Below are positions 13,745 to 13,765 of a stretch of 13,765 bases of DNA, piece after piece; the first letter of the stretch is position 1; each line of letters starts with the position of its first letter. Origin of the DNA: JAKLFA01 sp038222225. GTDB lineage: Bacteria; Omnitrophota; Gorgyraeia; Zapsychrales; JANLHA01. The DNA is taken from NCBI GenBank assembly GCA_038222225.1, contig JBBRHV010000059.1, positions 1-13,765 on the forward strand, in the 5' to 3' direction. The notes beneath the pieces were generated by a model, which had not been told where the DNA came from, made no database searches, and worked only from the letters and a program-made list of their open reading frames with translations. The position numbers and the translations under genes were made by a program.

Positions 13745-13765
13745 AATGCTCCAGCGGAACAAAGC
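13671..13765. repeat. Terminal fold-back inverted repeat (probable assembly artefact)
   Basis: The last 26 nt (13740-13765) are the reverse complement of 13671-13696 with one mismatch (13744 against 13692); the final 21 nt match exactly. The arms enclose 43 nt and run to the last base. A copy of coding sequence turned back on itself at a contig end is typical of amplification or library chimeras. A real hairpin or an opposite-strand paralogue cannot be fully excluded. Confidence 0.8.

Noticed and set aside
1..13765. CRISPR array, tRNA, rRNA, transposase or integrase
   Set aside because: No regularly spaced short repeats, cloverleaf-like genes, or recombinase motifs were seen; the repeats present come from gene duplication and the fold-back end.

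Overview
The window is a compact, entirely plus-strand stretch of 12 protein-coding genes, with intergenic gaps of 0 to about 90 nt and several stop/start overlaps. It looks like one long operon or two adjoining ones. There is no rRNA, tRNA or other taxonomic marker. A GT-C membrane glycosyltransferase, an anchored SGNH-type protein, a type IV prepilin peptidase and very many radical SAM enzymes suggest an anaerobic, didermic bacterium. The gene style recalls uncultured lineages such as Omnitrophota, but that is only a low-confidence impression. A fold-back sequence at the right edge suggests a contig end, perhaps from amplified or metagenomic DNA. Layout: (1) 2-799, the 3' part of a radical SAM/SPASM-like protein cut by the left edge; (2) 865-2484, a GT39/ArnT-like membrane glycosyltransferase; (3) 2547-3461, a membrane-anchored SGNH hydrolase-like protein; (4) 3470-10320, six consecutive radical SAM proteins of one family, including a recent tandem duplicate (4368-5327 and 5335-6288) and a radical SAM-aminotransferase fusion (6343-8175); (5) 10317-11291, a prepilin peptidase with an archaeal-type C-terminal region; (6) 11332-12753 and 12767-13744, a tandem pair of HemN/HemW-like radical SAM proteins, the second broken near the contig end. 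Nine radical SAM domains therefore lie in under 14 kb. The family in 3470-10320 shares a CxxxCxxC cluster site close to the N-terminus, an H-[GS]-H element in five of six members, a mid-to-late Cys next to Pro, and a C-terminal Cx2Cx5C-type motif. Three members end in an almost identical GWDEFVPV tail. No RiPP-like precursor peptide, transporter or regulator is visible, so the substrate is unknown. The neighbours (glycosyltransferase, SGNH protein, prepilin peptidase) point toward the cell surface: a glycan, lipid or pilin-like protein may be what is built or modified, but this is inference. Points needing the most care are the aminotransferase domain, which stops before its C-terminal small domain at a stop context resembling the RF2 +1 frameshift site, and the last gene, whose stop codon lies in a probable fold-back artefact.
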